In this document: piece after piece, positions 54,592 to 64,000 of the stretch
Position numbering within the stretch: position 1 is the stretch's first letter
Layout of the letters: each line of letters starts with the position of its first letter
Assembly: GCA_033439765.1 (NCBI GenBank)
Contig: JAULSN010000009.1
Coordinates: forward strand, 1,736,001 to 1,800,000
DNA from: Lasiosphaeria ovina
Taxonomy: Eukaryota; Ascomycota; Sordariomycetes; Sordariales; Lasiosphaeriaceae
Length of the DNA: 64,000 bases
Reading direction: 5' to 3'
Translations under genes and position numbers: made by a program
The notes under the pieces: generated by a model
Database searches by the model: none
Told to the model about the DNA's origin: nothing
What the model saw: only the letters and a program-made list of their open reading frames with translations

Positions 54592-56347
54592 ATGACATCG
54601 CGGTACCGGGTTGAGTGTAGGTCCCAAACTCTCTGCTCCCGGTCTTGTTGCCCACGTGCTTGCCTGAATTCTAGAGTGAGATGAGCTGACCAGGGCGCAG
54701 ACGCTCTCAAGACTCACCGGCGAGATCAGCTCATAGGTAAGAAACTGCCGGCCGCTCATTCTGCCCGAAGTCGGGCTGGAGATGGTTTGAGGCGTCTTGG
54801 CTATCGAGCCATGTTCGCCGCTCACCGCCACTCTCACTAATCCTCGCTGGAGGTCGTACTGACTCTGACGGTGATACCAAGACCGTTTGGAGCAAATGGC
54901 TTTGTATTTTTCTAGTTTCGTGAAACCTCGCTGACGGAAATAGAATGGATCAAAGGCCTACTCGCCGTTCCGTTCGTCCTGTATTCGCAGCCCCAAGGCG
55001 TCTTTGACGGGCAGGGTATCGCTAGCAACACCCTACTGCAGACTCGTGAGGAGGCGCATCGACGATACAGTGAAATTCTACGCGATGTCGAAATCATGGT
55101 GGACGACCACAGTGAGTACTTTGTGACCTGTGTCTCGTCCCGCCGGGTTCCGGAACGTCGGAGAGGTGGATAGGTAGAGACCAACACACTGACACAGTTT
55201 CCGGTGAAAGTTATGCACCAGAACGATGCCGAGAACCCCTTTCCCTCAAAACTCAAGCTCCTAGTGCCGAGCATCGGCCAATTCTTCACGCGCCTTCCTC
55301 TGGAAGCCGCCTTCAAGCTGCAGGACCGAAAACGCTACATCTCGTCGCGTCGCTTCGTGTCGCCCTCTTTCAACGATGTCCGGCTGATTCTCAACTCGGC
55401 CCAGATCATGGCCGTAACGACATATGGAACCCTGCAGCTTGCTACTTTTGACGGAGACGTGACCCTCTACGATGACGGCCAGAGTCTGGAGGACAACAGT
55501 CCCGTTATTCCCAGGTTAATCGGTCCGTGTTGAAAATTCTATGCCACTTGCTGGTTTACTTCTCTTTTTTATACTAACGCAGTCACCGCTTTCAGACTTG
55601 CTTCAAAAAAATGTCAAGGTTGGCATCGTGACAGCTGCTGGATATACCACGGCGGAGCGGTATTACGCCCGGCTGCACGGGTTGCTAGATGCCATGGCCA
55701 ACTCGGCGGAGCTGACGCCAGCTCAAAAGCAGAGTCTGGTAGTGATGGGCGGAGAGGCAAACTATTTATTTGAGTTCTCTGCCACGTCGCCGCACCTTCT
55801 GGCACCTGTGCCTCGAGATCAGTGGTTGACGCCAGAGATGGCTTCGTGGGACGACCGCGATATCACAGAGCTTCTCGATGTTGCCGAAGTAGCGCTCCAG
55901 AACAGCATCAAGTCGCTGAATCTGCCCGCCACTTTGATGCGCAAGGACCGCGCCGTCGGTATCATCCCGCTTTCGCCCGATATCCGAATCCCGCGCGAGA
56001 GCCTCGAGGAGACGGTTCTAGTGGTCCAAAAGATCCTTGAGCTCAGCACGGCCGGCCGCGGCCGACGCGTACCATTCTGCGTCTTCAATGGCGGCCGAGA
56101 CGTCTTTGTCGATATCGGCGACAAGAGTTGGGGTGTTACGGTTCTGCAGCGTTGGTTCGGTGCCGGTCTGCCGGGCGGCATCATCAAGGGTGAAAACACT
56201 CTGCATGTAGGCGACCAGTTTCTGAGCGCTGGCGCCAATGACTTCCGTGCCCGAAGTGTGGGCACTACGTCGTGGATCGCAAGTCCCGCAGAGACGGTTG
56301 AGCTGTTGGATGAGCTGGCCGAACTGATGGGGAAGAAGATGTCTTGA
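54592..56347 (+). CDS. ISN1: IMP-specific 5'-nucleotidase Isn1
   Basis: Hydrolyses IMP to inosine and phosphate (EC 3.1.3.99), balancing purine pools in the cytosol. Exons 54592-54616, 54701-54736, 54944-55111, 55211-55522 and 55596-56347 give 430 residues with every phase consistent. Exon 2 is a 36-base micro-exon that supplies the conserved YALKTHRRDQLIEWIKG start together with its neighbours. Key blocks: KLKLLVPSIGQFFTRLPLEA, then ATFDGDVTLYDDG, the HAD-like DxD motif carrying the nucleophile and acid aspartates. KVGIVTAAGY, NGGRDVFVDIGDKSWGV and the C-terminal LHVGDQFLSAGANDFRARS are the other HAD-type motifs. The last intron has a TACTAAC branch site. No catalytic residue looks missing. 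Confidence 0.94.
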
Positions 56348-56577
56348 ATGCTGGGAAAGCGGTCGATATGGGTTCTCAAATGTAGTTAGGATGATGATTT
56401 AGGTGCAGCGGCGTTGATTTGGCAGCGTTTTGCCTCACGTAACTTGCATGTTTTCTTCAAAAAGAGCCCTTGTCCCCTGATCGTAGACATCAGTGTGATA
56501 AAGAATGCTCGCAACATACAATCGGGCTGGAATACGCTATATCACGTTGCTGTCCGAATGGAAGAACACTTTAATAA

Positions 56578-57283
56578 TTATTGGTCGACCTTTGCACCAT
56601 CACCGCCCTCAGGCTCCGCTACCTTTTGCCCTACGGCACCATCACGGTTCGCTCGCCACACGCCGCCCTCGTCGCCGCCAAACTCCTCGCGCTTCCACAC
56701 CTCGACACGGGCTTTGCACTCCTCGAGCGCCTCCTCGCCCGCACGCCACGCCGCCTGCCGGTGCGCTGCCGACACCGCAATCAGAATGCTTTCCTCTCCG
56801 ATCGGCACCACCCCCAGCCGGTGCACCATGGCGATCCCCTTGAGGCCGTGCTTGGCGCGCACCTCCCGCGCTATCACCAGCATGGTCCGCAGCGCGAGCG
56901 GGTTGTAGGCGCTGTACTGAAGCTCCTTGACAGGCTTGCCGCCGAAGTTATCGCGCGTCGTTCCTGTGGAGTCTGTTAAAACAACGTAGAGATTCTAGGT
57001 AAGTGTAGGTAAGGTGGTTGTGTTGATTTTAAAAAAAGGGGGGGGCGGGGGATGGGTGTCAAGTAAGTGTAACTGTCTGCGGTGGATAATAAGGCCAGGG
57101 GAAAACAGAACGGGGGAAAGGGGACTCTTCCTAACCAGCAAAAAGCACAATAGCACCCGCTTCGGGACTGCGCACCCGATCCATGATGGCTGGGATGTCC
57201 AGGTGGGCTTCCGTCAGGGCCACGAAGCAGCCATCATCCTCTTCCTGATGATCTGCGGCCTGAAGCTGAGAGGACGGGCCCAT
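56578..57283 (-). CDS. cnxH: Molybdopterin synthase large (catalytic) subunit
   Basis: MoaE/MOCS2B-type subunit of molybdopterin synthase (EC 2.8.1.12), which inserts two sulfurs into cyclic pyranopterin during molybdenum-cofactor synthesis. The cofactor serves nitrate reductase and xanthine dehydrogenase. Exons 57283-57136 and 56963-56578 join across a 172-base GT-AG intron to give 177 residues. Blocks: HLDIPAIMDRVRSPEAGAIV, LFAGTTRDNFGGKPVKELQY (crossing the intron), YNPLALRTMLVI, and IAMVHRLGVVPIGEESILIA. The catalytic-lysine region follows at AWRAGEEALEECKARVEVWK and the end is WKREEFGGDEG plus a tail. The start at 57283 gives a short acidic leader; an upstream ATG in another frame (57492) is not used. 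It is convergent with ISN1. Confidence 0.93.
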
Positions 57284-58027
57284 TTTAGCGGAATCAGGAC
57301 CCAGCTGGCAGCCGGATATTTTTTTCTATGGTAGATGTCGGTGCTGCCTCTCTCAAGTTGGCCGAAATACCCAGTTCTAGGTAGAAAATAAGCAAAGCCG
57401 TTCACCGAAAAATAAGGGCTAGCTACAAGTTCGTTCTTCTCAGCAGGCGACGGTCCAGTCCAAGCATCTGGCTTTGCTGGAATATCGCTCACTAATAACC
57501 CAAGGTAAGCTACATAGGTACAGTACCGTACCGTACCTTATTAACAGCCAAATTGGGGGGAAGTTGCGAGGGACTTGAGATGTTTGTGCTGTTTCAGATA
57601 TCTTACAGTCACCGTCAATGACACAATGCAATCAGGCTTAAGGATGTTCCAATAAATATAAGACGATTTAAAACCCTCCCGTCATCACTTTCTAGCAAGG
57701 AGCTCGTGCCAGTCCGCGCCAATCTTCAGTGACCGCGGCACACTAAAATACAGGCCCGCACTGCGCCGGCAGAACTTCGGAAGCTAATTATCTGCACGAC
57801 GCTCGAGGCCCCACCAACCCTTTGCGGGGAGCTCTTTAGCACGTTCTCCAACTTCGCGAGTCCCTAAAGCTCGGCAAAGCTCCCGAACGCCCAAAAGTCG
57901 CGAAACCTCGTCCCCAAATCTTTTCTGCAATATCTTGCGCGGATGCACCGCGCAAAACAACCCGTATACTCGAAAGGACCCGCGAAATAACAGCGTTCCC
58001 TTGGAAGGAGATCGACCAGCCACCAAA
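57284..58027. other. Divergent promoter between cnxH and the RBM5-like gene
   Basis: About 740 bases. Short frames on the minus strand (57784-58238) have no domain and are probably leader sequence. Confidence 0.5.
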
Positions 58028-61000
58028 ATGTACGACGGGGGCTACCAGCCCACATCGCGCTCCGCGTCGCGAGACGGCGGGGGCTACCGGCGACGCGCCG
58101 ACCAGAGAGAGGGCGAATCCCGCCGACAATCGAGCATAAGTACCTAAACCTAACTACCACAAACACCGCCATAATATCGCTATTTCTCGCTTTGGACACT
58201 CTGGAAGTTTTTGCATGGCTAACCTGCGTTGTTGTCAACCCCGCCCCCCTCTACAAAGACCCCCATAGTGAATCAAGAAGCTTGAACTACGATGACGAGC
58301 TCCGCTTTGACGACTACGGCAGAGACCACCACTCGAGCCGCTGGAGCGATAGAGGAAGAAGAGACTCGTATTCGGGTGCCCCATCATACGACTACAGGGA
58401 GACCTCTTCTGGCGGACCGCCCGAGGAAGGAGAATGGATCGAGAGCGAACAGCCAGTCCAGCGTGACAGAAGAGGGCGTGGTGATGGCCGTTTCTACGAT
58501 CGCGAGCGCAGCCAGAGTCCCGGAAATTACCACTCTGCGAGCCATAACGGCGGCGGACATCATTTGAAGGGACACCCTGGCGCGCCAGCAAAGACCATTA
58601 TCTTGGAGGGCCTCCCTCAAGAGGCGAACGAACAGTTTGTGAGTCGGAATCCCAGTCGTTCGCTACAACGAGAAACCACCTGAAGTCCTCCTCTGATGCT
58701 CAGACAATTCGAGTTGCTCATGGATACATACAACCTACTGACTCATGCTTCCCTACCGTCTTAGGTTTTGCTTGGGCTCGACTTTGTCGCCCAAGATCAA
58801 CGTTTTTCGGACGATAAAGTGAAGATCGCCCGATTTAACTACGATGACATCGGTATGTTCATGATCATATCACCAGCCATCCTCGCTCTTCAAACAAACT
58901 GCTGCTGATGTCCGGGCTAGGTCCTCGGATCGCGTACGTCGAATTCTATCGCGCCGCGGATGCGAAAGAATTTGCAGGAAACCACCAAGACGAAGTATCA
59001 TTTCCTCTAGTCCCCTCCCGGGGCCTCGAGTCTGAGTTTATCAAAGTTCGTGTGAGCCTCAGTAGTAACCGTAACCAGGGAAGAGCAGACGACAATTGGG
59101 ACTGCACTCGGGTAAGAAGCCCCCTTCTTTGAACTCTTGCAAAGCTCTCTAATTAATCGTGTGTAGTGCCATGCCAGCAATTCCTCCCATCACACAAGTT
59201 GCCACAGTTGCCATTCAGTTAGGCCCGGTAAGCCCAAGCGTTCCAGCAAACCACGTGGGCACCAAAGAGGTCTAACACATTCAAAAGATAATTATTGGAA
59301 TGATGATTATCATGGTCAGGGCCACGGCCGTACCGAATATGGGTATGAGCAAGACACTACCTCCCAAGGTCGACTCTTAACAGGCGAATCGGATGCGTCG
59401 CCCGAAGCATCTCCGTTCCTTGTACTTATGGGACTTGGAGTCTCTATCACCGAGGATGTCCTCGCCGATGGTGTCATGAAATTATTCATCGACCCCGTCC
59501 AGGATCAACCGAAAGAGGCTTCGAATCCAACAAACAAACTCAAGTCGACAGCTCCAACCAACAGTACCGTCGGCCTCGGCGCGAAACCCGGCTCGTTGCG
59601 GCGTGTGTTCCTCATGCGCGACCGCAAAACAGCCGAATCTCGGGGATATGGGTTTGCTGAATTCGCATCGAAGGAAGATGCTTCGGCCGCGATTGCCAAG
59701 TACCGCGCTTCTGGCAGTTTCACGATTGCCTCAAAGAGCGTCACTATTGCGTTTAGTCATCTCGGTGCTTTTGTGCCACCGTCGCCGACCGAACCCCAAG
59801 CCTTCACCTTTCCCAATATATACAACCCAGATCAACCACTGAAATACTGGAATAACTTCCTATACCCAGGTATCAAGGTGGTTTCGGAACCCCCTGTTTT
59901 GGAGGCCCCAAGCCCCGAGAAACGGGCGGAAGACCAAATATCGGCGGGTATGGGTGCAATGCGTGGAACCAACGCAAAGAAGCCCAAGAAGGATAAGGAG
60001 TCTGTCAAGGTCAACATGATCCCGCAAATTCAAATGTGGACGAAGAAGTCAGCCGAGTTGCACAGCGCCCACAAGCAATCCACCCTGGATGAAAAGGCCA
60101 CTGATAAAAGCGCCGATGCGCTCATTTCTGCCGGTCCAACTGACAGCACTGATGATGTTCAAGCCGATGGCCCGTTGGATCCTCATTGGAATGACAAGTA
60201 CATTTCTTATGCGGATTGGGATACGCTAACGTGTCTCGTCTGCGACTGGAAGCCCCTGCCAGAGGAGACCATGGTTGAGCTCGGATATTCCGCGGCCCAC
60301 CGGGAAGACTTCCTAAGGAGCCATGAAGTTCGAGTACACGACCATTACAAAGACCCCGAGGTCAAGGAAAAGGCGGCCGCGAAGCTCGCCGCTCTAGGCA
60401 AGCAGCCACGAACTATTGTGCGTCGCACCCCGCGCCTCAAGTCCGCGCCCCTCCCTGTCTACGTCTCCTACGCGGATTTCGATGCGCTCCGCTGCCATCT
60501 CTGCCGACGTAACTTTAAGAATATACCGACCATTTGGCGCCATGAGCAGGAGAGCGAGCTGCACAAGCGCATGCTTGCGGACCCCAAAAATAAGGAACGC
60601 GCCACCGCCGAGCTCCTCGCAAAAGGGAAAACCACGCCTACCATGGTTCCGGACAACAACATGAAGCAGCAGCAGATGCAGTACCGCGACCGTGCCCAAG
60701 AGCGCCGCCAGGCTTTCAGACAGCCAAACAAACCAGCTGGTCAGCATCAGGCTGCCGCCGAGAAGCGCAAAGAGCCACCATCCGAGATGGCAGTGGAAGA
60801 GGGTTCAGTAGCCAAAATGTCAAAAGGCGCCGGCATCCTCGCCAAGATGGGGTGGACGGATGGCGCTGGTCTCGGTGCCGAGGGTGCAGGCATGACCCAG
60901 GCTCTAGTCACAGATGCCTACGCCCCCGGCGTTGGCCTGGGCGCCGAGGGCGGCAATCTTGGTGACGCAGCCCAAGAAGCGGCGCGCAAGACCCGCGGCA

Positions 61001-61068
61001 ACCCCTTTGACTTCATTGAGAAGACTCGCGACAAGGCGCGGGAGCGATACTACGAGACCAAGGAATAG
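58028..61068 (+). CDS. RBM5/RBM10-like RNA-binding protein (RRM, RanBP2 finger, RRM, C2H2, G-patch)
   Basis: Probable regulator of alternative splicing acting in early spliceosomes, by analogy with human RBM5/6/10. Exons 58028-58139, 58259-58638, 58765-58852, 58921-59111 and 59167-61068 give 890 residues with consistent phases. The N-terminus is Arg/Ser/Asp-rich. RRM1 (AKTIILEGLPQEANEQFVLL to RIAYVEFYRAADAKEFA) is spread over exons 2-4. A RanBP2-type zinc finger (NWDCTRCHASNSSHHTSCHSC) is split by intron 4. RRM2 contains VFLMRDRKTAESRGYGFAEF. Two zinc-binding regions follow: TCLVCDWKPLP and CHLCRRNFKNIPTIWRHEQE. The G-patch is at about residues 815-850 (GILAKMGWTDGAGLGAEGAG). The order matches the animal RBM5 family, with a disordered stretch in place of a clear OCRE repeat. 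Confidence 0.9.
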
Positions 61069-61735
61069 ATGGGTATCAAATACAACGTGTATGGGTATTG
61101 TACTTTTTGAGTTGGGCGTGGCCGGGACTGGGATGGGGTGGTGTCTGGAATGATCTTGTAGGAGTAGTACTGGTGTTTTAATGGGTAGGATTAGTCGTTG
61201 CAGGCCGTTATATACCCTCTCATATTATAATTTGGCATTTCCCACTCGGTTGAGGCCTCCTTGCGCAAGTATTCCAAGATACTCGGAGTGAATATGGCAG
61301 TGAAATAAGGTGTCGTGACTGACAAATGTTGGAAGTAAGAATAAGAACAAGTACGGAGTACGGAGTACCTAGCTCGACTAAGGTACCTACCTCATCCAAT
61401 GTAGCGAGTCTGGGGCAAAAGAAAACATACCTAGGCACTTTACTTACATGTTGAATGCAAAACATTACGCAGACACGTACGAAGCCGACAGGTACCAGCG
61501 AGCAGTGGTCGAGGCTGCGAAGCTGAAGAATGCTTACAACATATATCTCAATAACTTTTGTGATAAATCCAACTGTGGAAGTCCCTCATTGAGTAAAGCC
61601 TCATTGAAGCAGACGAAATATAACCGTCTCAATAACAATAAAAATTATGGAATAGAGTTTACTGCTGTTTGGACTGTTTACCTCCTCACCTTTTTGTTCT
61701 GCGCCTCTTTTGCGCACCTGGGGGGTAGTAATGAC
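61069..61735. other. Convergent gap before the aspartic protease gene
   Basis: 3' flanks of two convergent genes. The region is A+T-richer than its neighbours. No supported ORF. Confidence 0.5.
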
Positions 61736-63304
61736 TTAAAACATGGCGAATGCAAAACAAAGAATCCATGCCGCGACCACCGCTGCTGCCAATGGCGGTG
61801 CCCCAGTGGTGGTGCTTCCAGCACTGCGGCCCGGAACGACGACCGTCACCGTGGGGGTTGGGCTGTTCTCGCTGCTCCCCGTCCCGGACAAGCCACCGCC
61901 GCCGCCATCCGCCGCCGTCGTGCTGCTGCTGCTGGTCGTCGTCGTCGCGGTGGTGGTGGGGGTGGATGATGTCTGCTGTGCGGCGACACCGGTCAAGCCA
62001 GACAGGCCGCCGGTCGCGGAGCCGTTGGCTTTGAGTTCGGAAATTTTGGAAGTGGTGCTGTTGAGGTTGGCTTGGGCGATGCCGATCTGCAGGTTATCCA
62101 TATCGTAGACCACGTACGCGCTGCGGAGGAAATTTGAGCCGATCAGCGCGTAGTTGGGGGCCCGCCGGCTCGCCTGGAAGCCGGCGTTGGACTGGATGGT
62201 GAAGTAGCAGGACCTCTCGAAGGGCAGTCCAGGGATCGCGGAGGCGGAGGCACCAAGCAGGTCGAGCACGAGGTCGCGCACGGGCACGGAGATGGTGGCG
62301 CTGCCAAAGGTGAAGTTCATGGTGAGTTCCGGTTGGAGGTTCGGAAGCTCGCAGTCCACGAAAGCCAAGCCCGAGACGCCGTACGTTTCGGCGCCGACCG
62401 CCCTGAAAACTTGCAGCGCAAGATTGTTGGGTAGGTAGGTCAGGGTGGTGCCTGAGTCGAGAATGGCGGGCAGCGAAGCCGTGAGGGCGGGCGAGCTGAG
62501 GTCGGTCTTGGTGCCGTTGGTGAACCGAAGCGACAGGGCTGATACCATCACCTCGAACTGCGTGAAGTTGCCGGTGAATATGCTCCTGACGATGGGTAAA
62601 ACCGTCAATGGCCCAATGAACTTGTCCTGGTCGACGCCGCCAAACAGGATGGTGCCACCTTCCGACCGCACATCGTTCAGATACAGCGAGAAGGCCTTGG
62701 ATGTTATCAGGCCCTGGCTGGACAGCTGATCCATGATAGTCGGGTATTTACTCAGCGTGGCAACGTTGGAGCTGAAGCCAAGGCCCATGATCCCATAGGC
62801 CTGGGGAACGACTGTAGCATAGCCCATCTGTAATTTCTTGATGACGGCTCCCCCAATACTGAGGTCATCTGTAAAATAGTCGCCAAACGCACCAGCGCCA
62901 GCGATATAGCTGATGTTCAAGCCTCCAGTCTGAACCAGGCTGTACGTCGAGCTCTTGGCGGGATCATATGTGTCGAGGCACTTGGAATTGAGTGTTAGCT
63001 GGACGCTCGGATCGGTGCACAAATCAGCGCGGTAGCTGATGACCCATGTGTCGCTACTCCCGGTATCGAAGAGCAGAGAGACCTTCTGCCCAGGCGAGCC
63101 AACTTCGACGTCGACAAAGTAGGCCGTGTCTGTGATGTTGTTGATGAGGTCCTCTGTCAAGGTCGCGCGCCGAGCCAGAGGGGGTAGGCTGAGGCCGGTT
63201 CTCAAGACTGAACCCCTGCTGAGGCTGAATTCGACGACATGGTCCTCGGCTGACGATGTTCCAAGGGCGAGAGCCAGCAAGAAGATGGCTGATGCCGCCT
63301 TCAT
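61736..63304 (-). CDS. GPI-anchored pepsin-type aspartic protease (yapsin-like)
   Basis: Family A1 secreted protease, likely held at the cell surface to process wall or secreted proteins. A single exon of 522 residues from the ATG at 63304; the frame extends further upstream but only with a TTG. Signal peptide MKAASAIFLLALALGTSSA, then a short propeptide ending at the dibasic site LARRAT. Catalytic motif 1 is FDTGSSDTWV (about residue 78) and motif 2 is LDSGTTLTYLP (about 281); the flap tyrosine region and IGSNFLRSAYVVYDMD near the end of the fold are present. After the catalytic fold comes a Ser/Thr-rich stalk (about 450-500), then a hydrophobic C-terminus (AAAVVAAWILCFAFAMF) preceded by small residues, which fits a GPI-attachment signal. 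No sign of damage. Confidence 0.92.
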   Translation of the reverse strand: MKAASAIFLLALALGTSSAEDHVVEFSLSRGSVLRTGLSLPPLARRATLTEDLINNITDTAYFVDVEVGSPGQKVSLLFDTGSSDTWVISYRADLCTDPSVQLTLNSKCLDTYDPAKSSTYSLVQTGGLNISYIAGAGAFGDYFTDDLSIGGAVIKKLQMGYATVVPQAYGIMGLGFSSNVATLSKYPTIMDQLSSQGLITSKAFSLYLNDVRSEGGTILFGGVDQDKFIGPLTVLPIVRSIFTGNFTQFEVMVSALSLRFTNGTKTDLSSPALTASLPAILDSGTTLTYLPNNLALQVFRAVGAETYGVSGLAFVDCELPNLQPELTMNFTFGSATISVPVRDLVLDLLGASASAIPGLPFERSCYFTIQSNAGFQASRRAPNYALIGSNFLRSAYVVYDMDNLQIGIAQANLNSTTSKISELKANGSATGGLSGLTGVAAQQTSSTPTTTATTTTSSSSTTAADGGGGGLSGTGSSENSPTPTVTVVVPGRSAGSTTTGAPPLAAAVVAAWILCFAFAMF

Positions 63305-64000
63305 CTTCGCCTGGTCAGAAGCGCGGTCCTCGGGGAATGTCGAGACGGCGTGGCGTCCAAGTCCTGGCCTGTCGCCTCTCTTTGGAAGGACTCTGCTTCT
63401 TTGGCTGGCCAACCCCAGCTTCCCGGGGACCGGGTGATGGCGAGAGCTGTCGGATAGCCTGGCTCAAAGAGATGTTACGGGTATGAGGCAAAGAATACGG
63501 GAAACGGAAGGAGAAATTCCAGCCGGGCAGGCATGCGTTCAAGACATGTCTCGATTCCGTGGTGGCTGACTTCTTCTTTGGCGGCCAGAGACAGAGAACG
63601 AAGTAGTAACGTAACAGGGCTCCGAACAGCAAAACACAAAGCCAACCCCACGTGCGCGCTGCCGCACAAAGATGTCGAGTCGGGATGGGCGGCGCCCCAA
63701 GGAACTTGGCGACTTGGCGACACGCGTTGAAGTTGGCAACGAACGCCTAGGTCGGTCGGGGGGAAGAGAGAGCCAGACCGTGGTCAATTCCATGCTTGGC
63801 CGTCTTCTCCAAATCTCCCCGTCTTTCGGCCGATTATCATTATTCCGCAGGAGGCGCAGCGGGGAGGGGTAGCCGTGACCGTCGTCAGCTCGAGGCTCCC
63901 CCAACGGTCGGAGCCGAATTTTCGTAATTTGGGGAAAAGCGCCGCTTTTTTGACGCCTCGTGTCAGTGCAGAGGCTGTGTTAGAGTGGTCCGTGCACCAG
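63305..64000. other. Upstream flank of the protease gene
   Basis: Probable promoter. Overlapping short frames on both strands show no domains, and any gene beyond the window edge is not visible. Confidence 0.5.

Noticed and set aside
57214..57492. Upstream ATG-started ORF of 92 codons before cnxH
   Set aside because: It is in a different frame from the conserved molybdopterin synthase blocks and shows no domain; the in-frame start is 57283.

Overview
The window is nuclear DNA of a filamentous ascomycete, most likely a sordariomycete. Genes lie on both strands with no operons. Most are split by short GT-AG introns of about 50-170 bases, several with a CTGAC or CTAAC branch site just before the acceptor. 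Recognisable genes are fungal: ApsA/Num1, Rev3, Slu7, Cwc24, Isn1 and the saccharopine reductase of the alpha-aminoadipate lysine pathway. A diverged repeat pair shows the CpA-to-TpA bias of repeat-induced point mutation (RIP). The species cannot be named from the sequence alone.

Region 1 (1-10,700) is a gene graveyard. It holds relics of an HNH-nuclease-type protein, an SNF2-type helicase, a chromodomain-like protein, an alpha/beta hydrolase, a C2H2 zinc-finger protein and a SIR2-type protein. They surround a hybrid histidine kinase whose exons splice well but which has two unexplained frame breaks.

Region 2 (10,700-25,600) has Cwc24 (splicing), a very large ApsA/Num1-type cortical anchor with an 11-copy repeat block, an unresolved coding-like stretch, and an F-box protein. 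Region 3 (25,600-32,000) is gene-poor: a RIP-marked repeat, an odd coding-like frame interrupted only by TAG codons, and a small ORF encoding 20 consecutive aspartates.

Region 4 (32,000-49,700) is a conserved housekeeping block: Rev3 (translesion polymerase zeta), Slu7 (second-step splicing), a divergent ribosomal-protein pair (S9 and L21) sharing a 332-base promoter, an Nvj2/TEX2-type lipid-transfer protein, and Lys9. Region 5 (49,700-53,100) is a second gene-poor stretch with another copy of the repeat.

Region 6 (53,100-64,000) has a small secreted protein built from two matching 10-cysteine modules, Isn1 (IMP 5'-nucleotidase), the large subunit of molybdopterin synthase, an RBM5/RBM10-like RNA-binding protein, and a GPI-anchored aspartic protease. 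Three genes act in pre-mRNA splicing (Cwc24, Slu7 and the RBM5-like gene), but they are scattered and not co-transcribed. The most interesting items for follow-up are the twin-module cysteine-rich secreted protein and the TAG-only interrupted frame.
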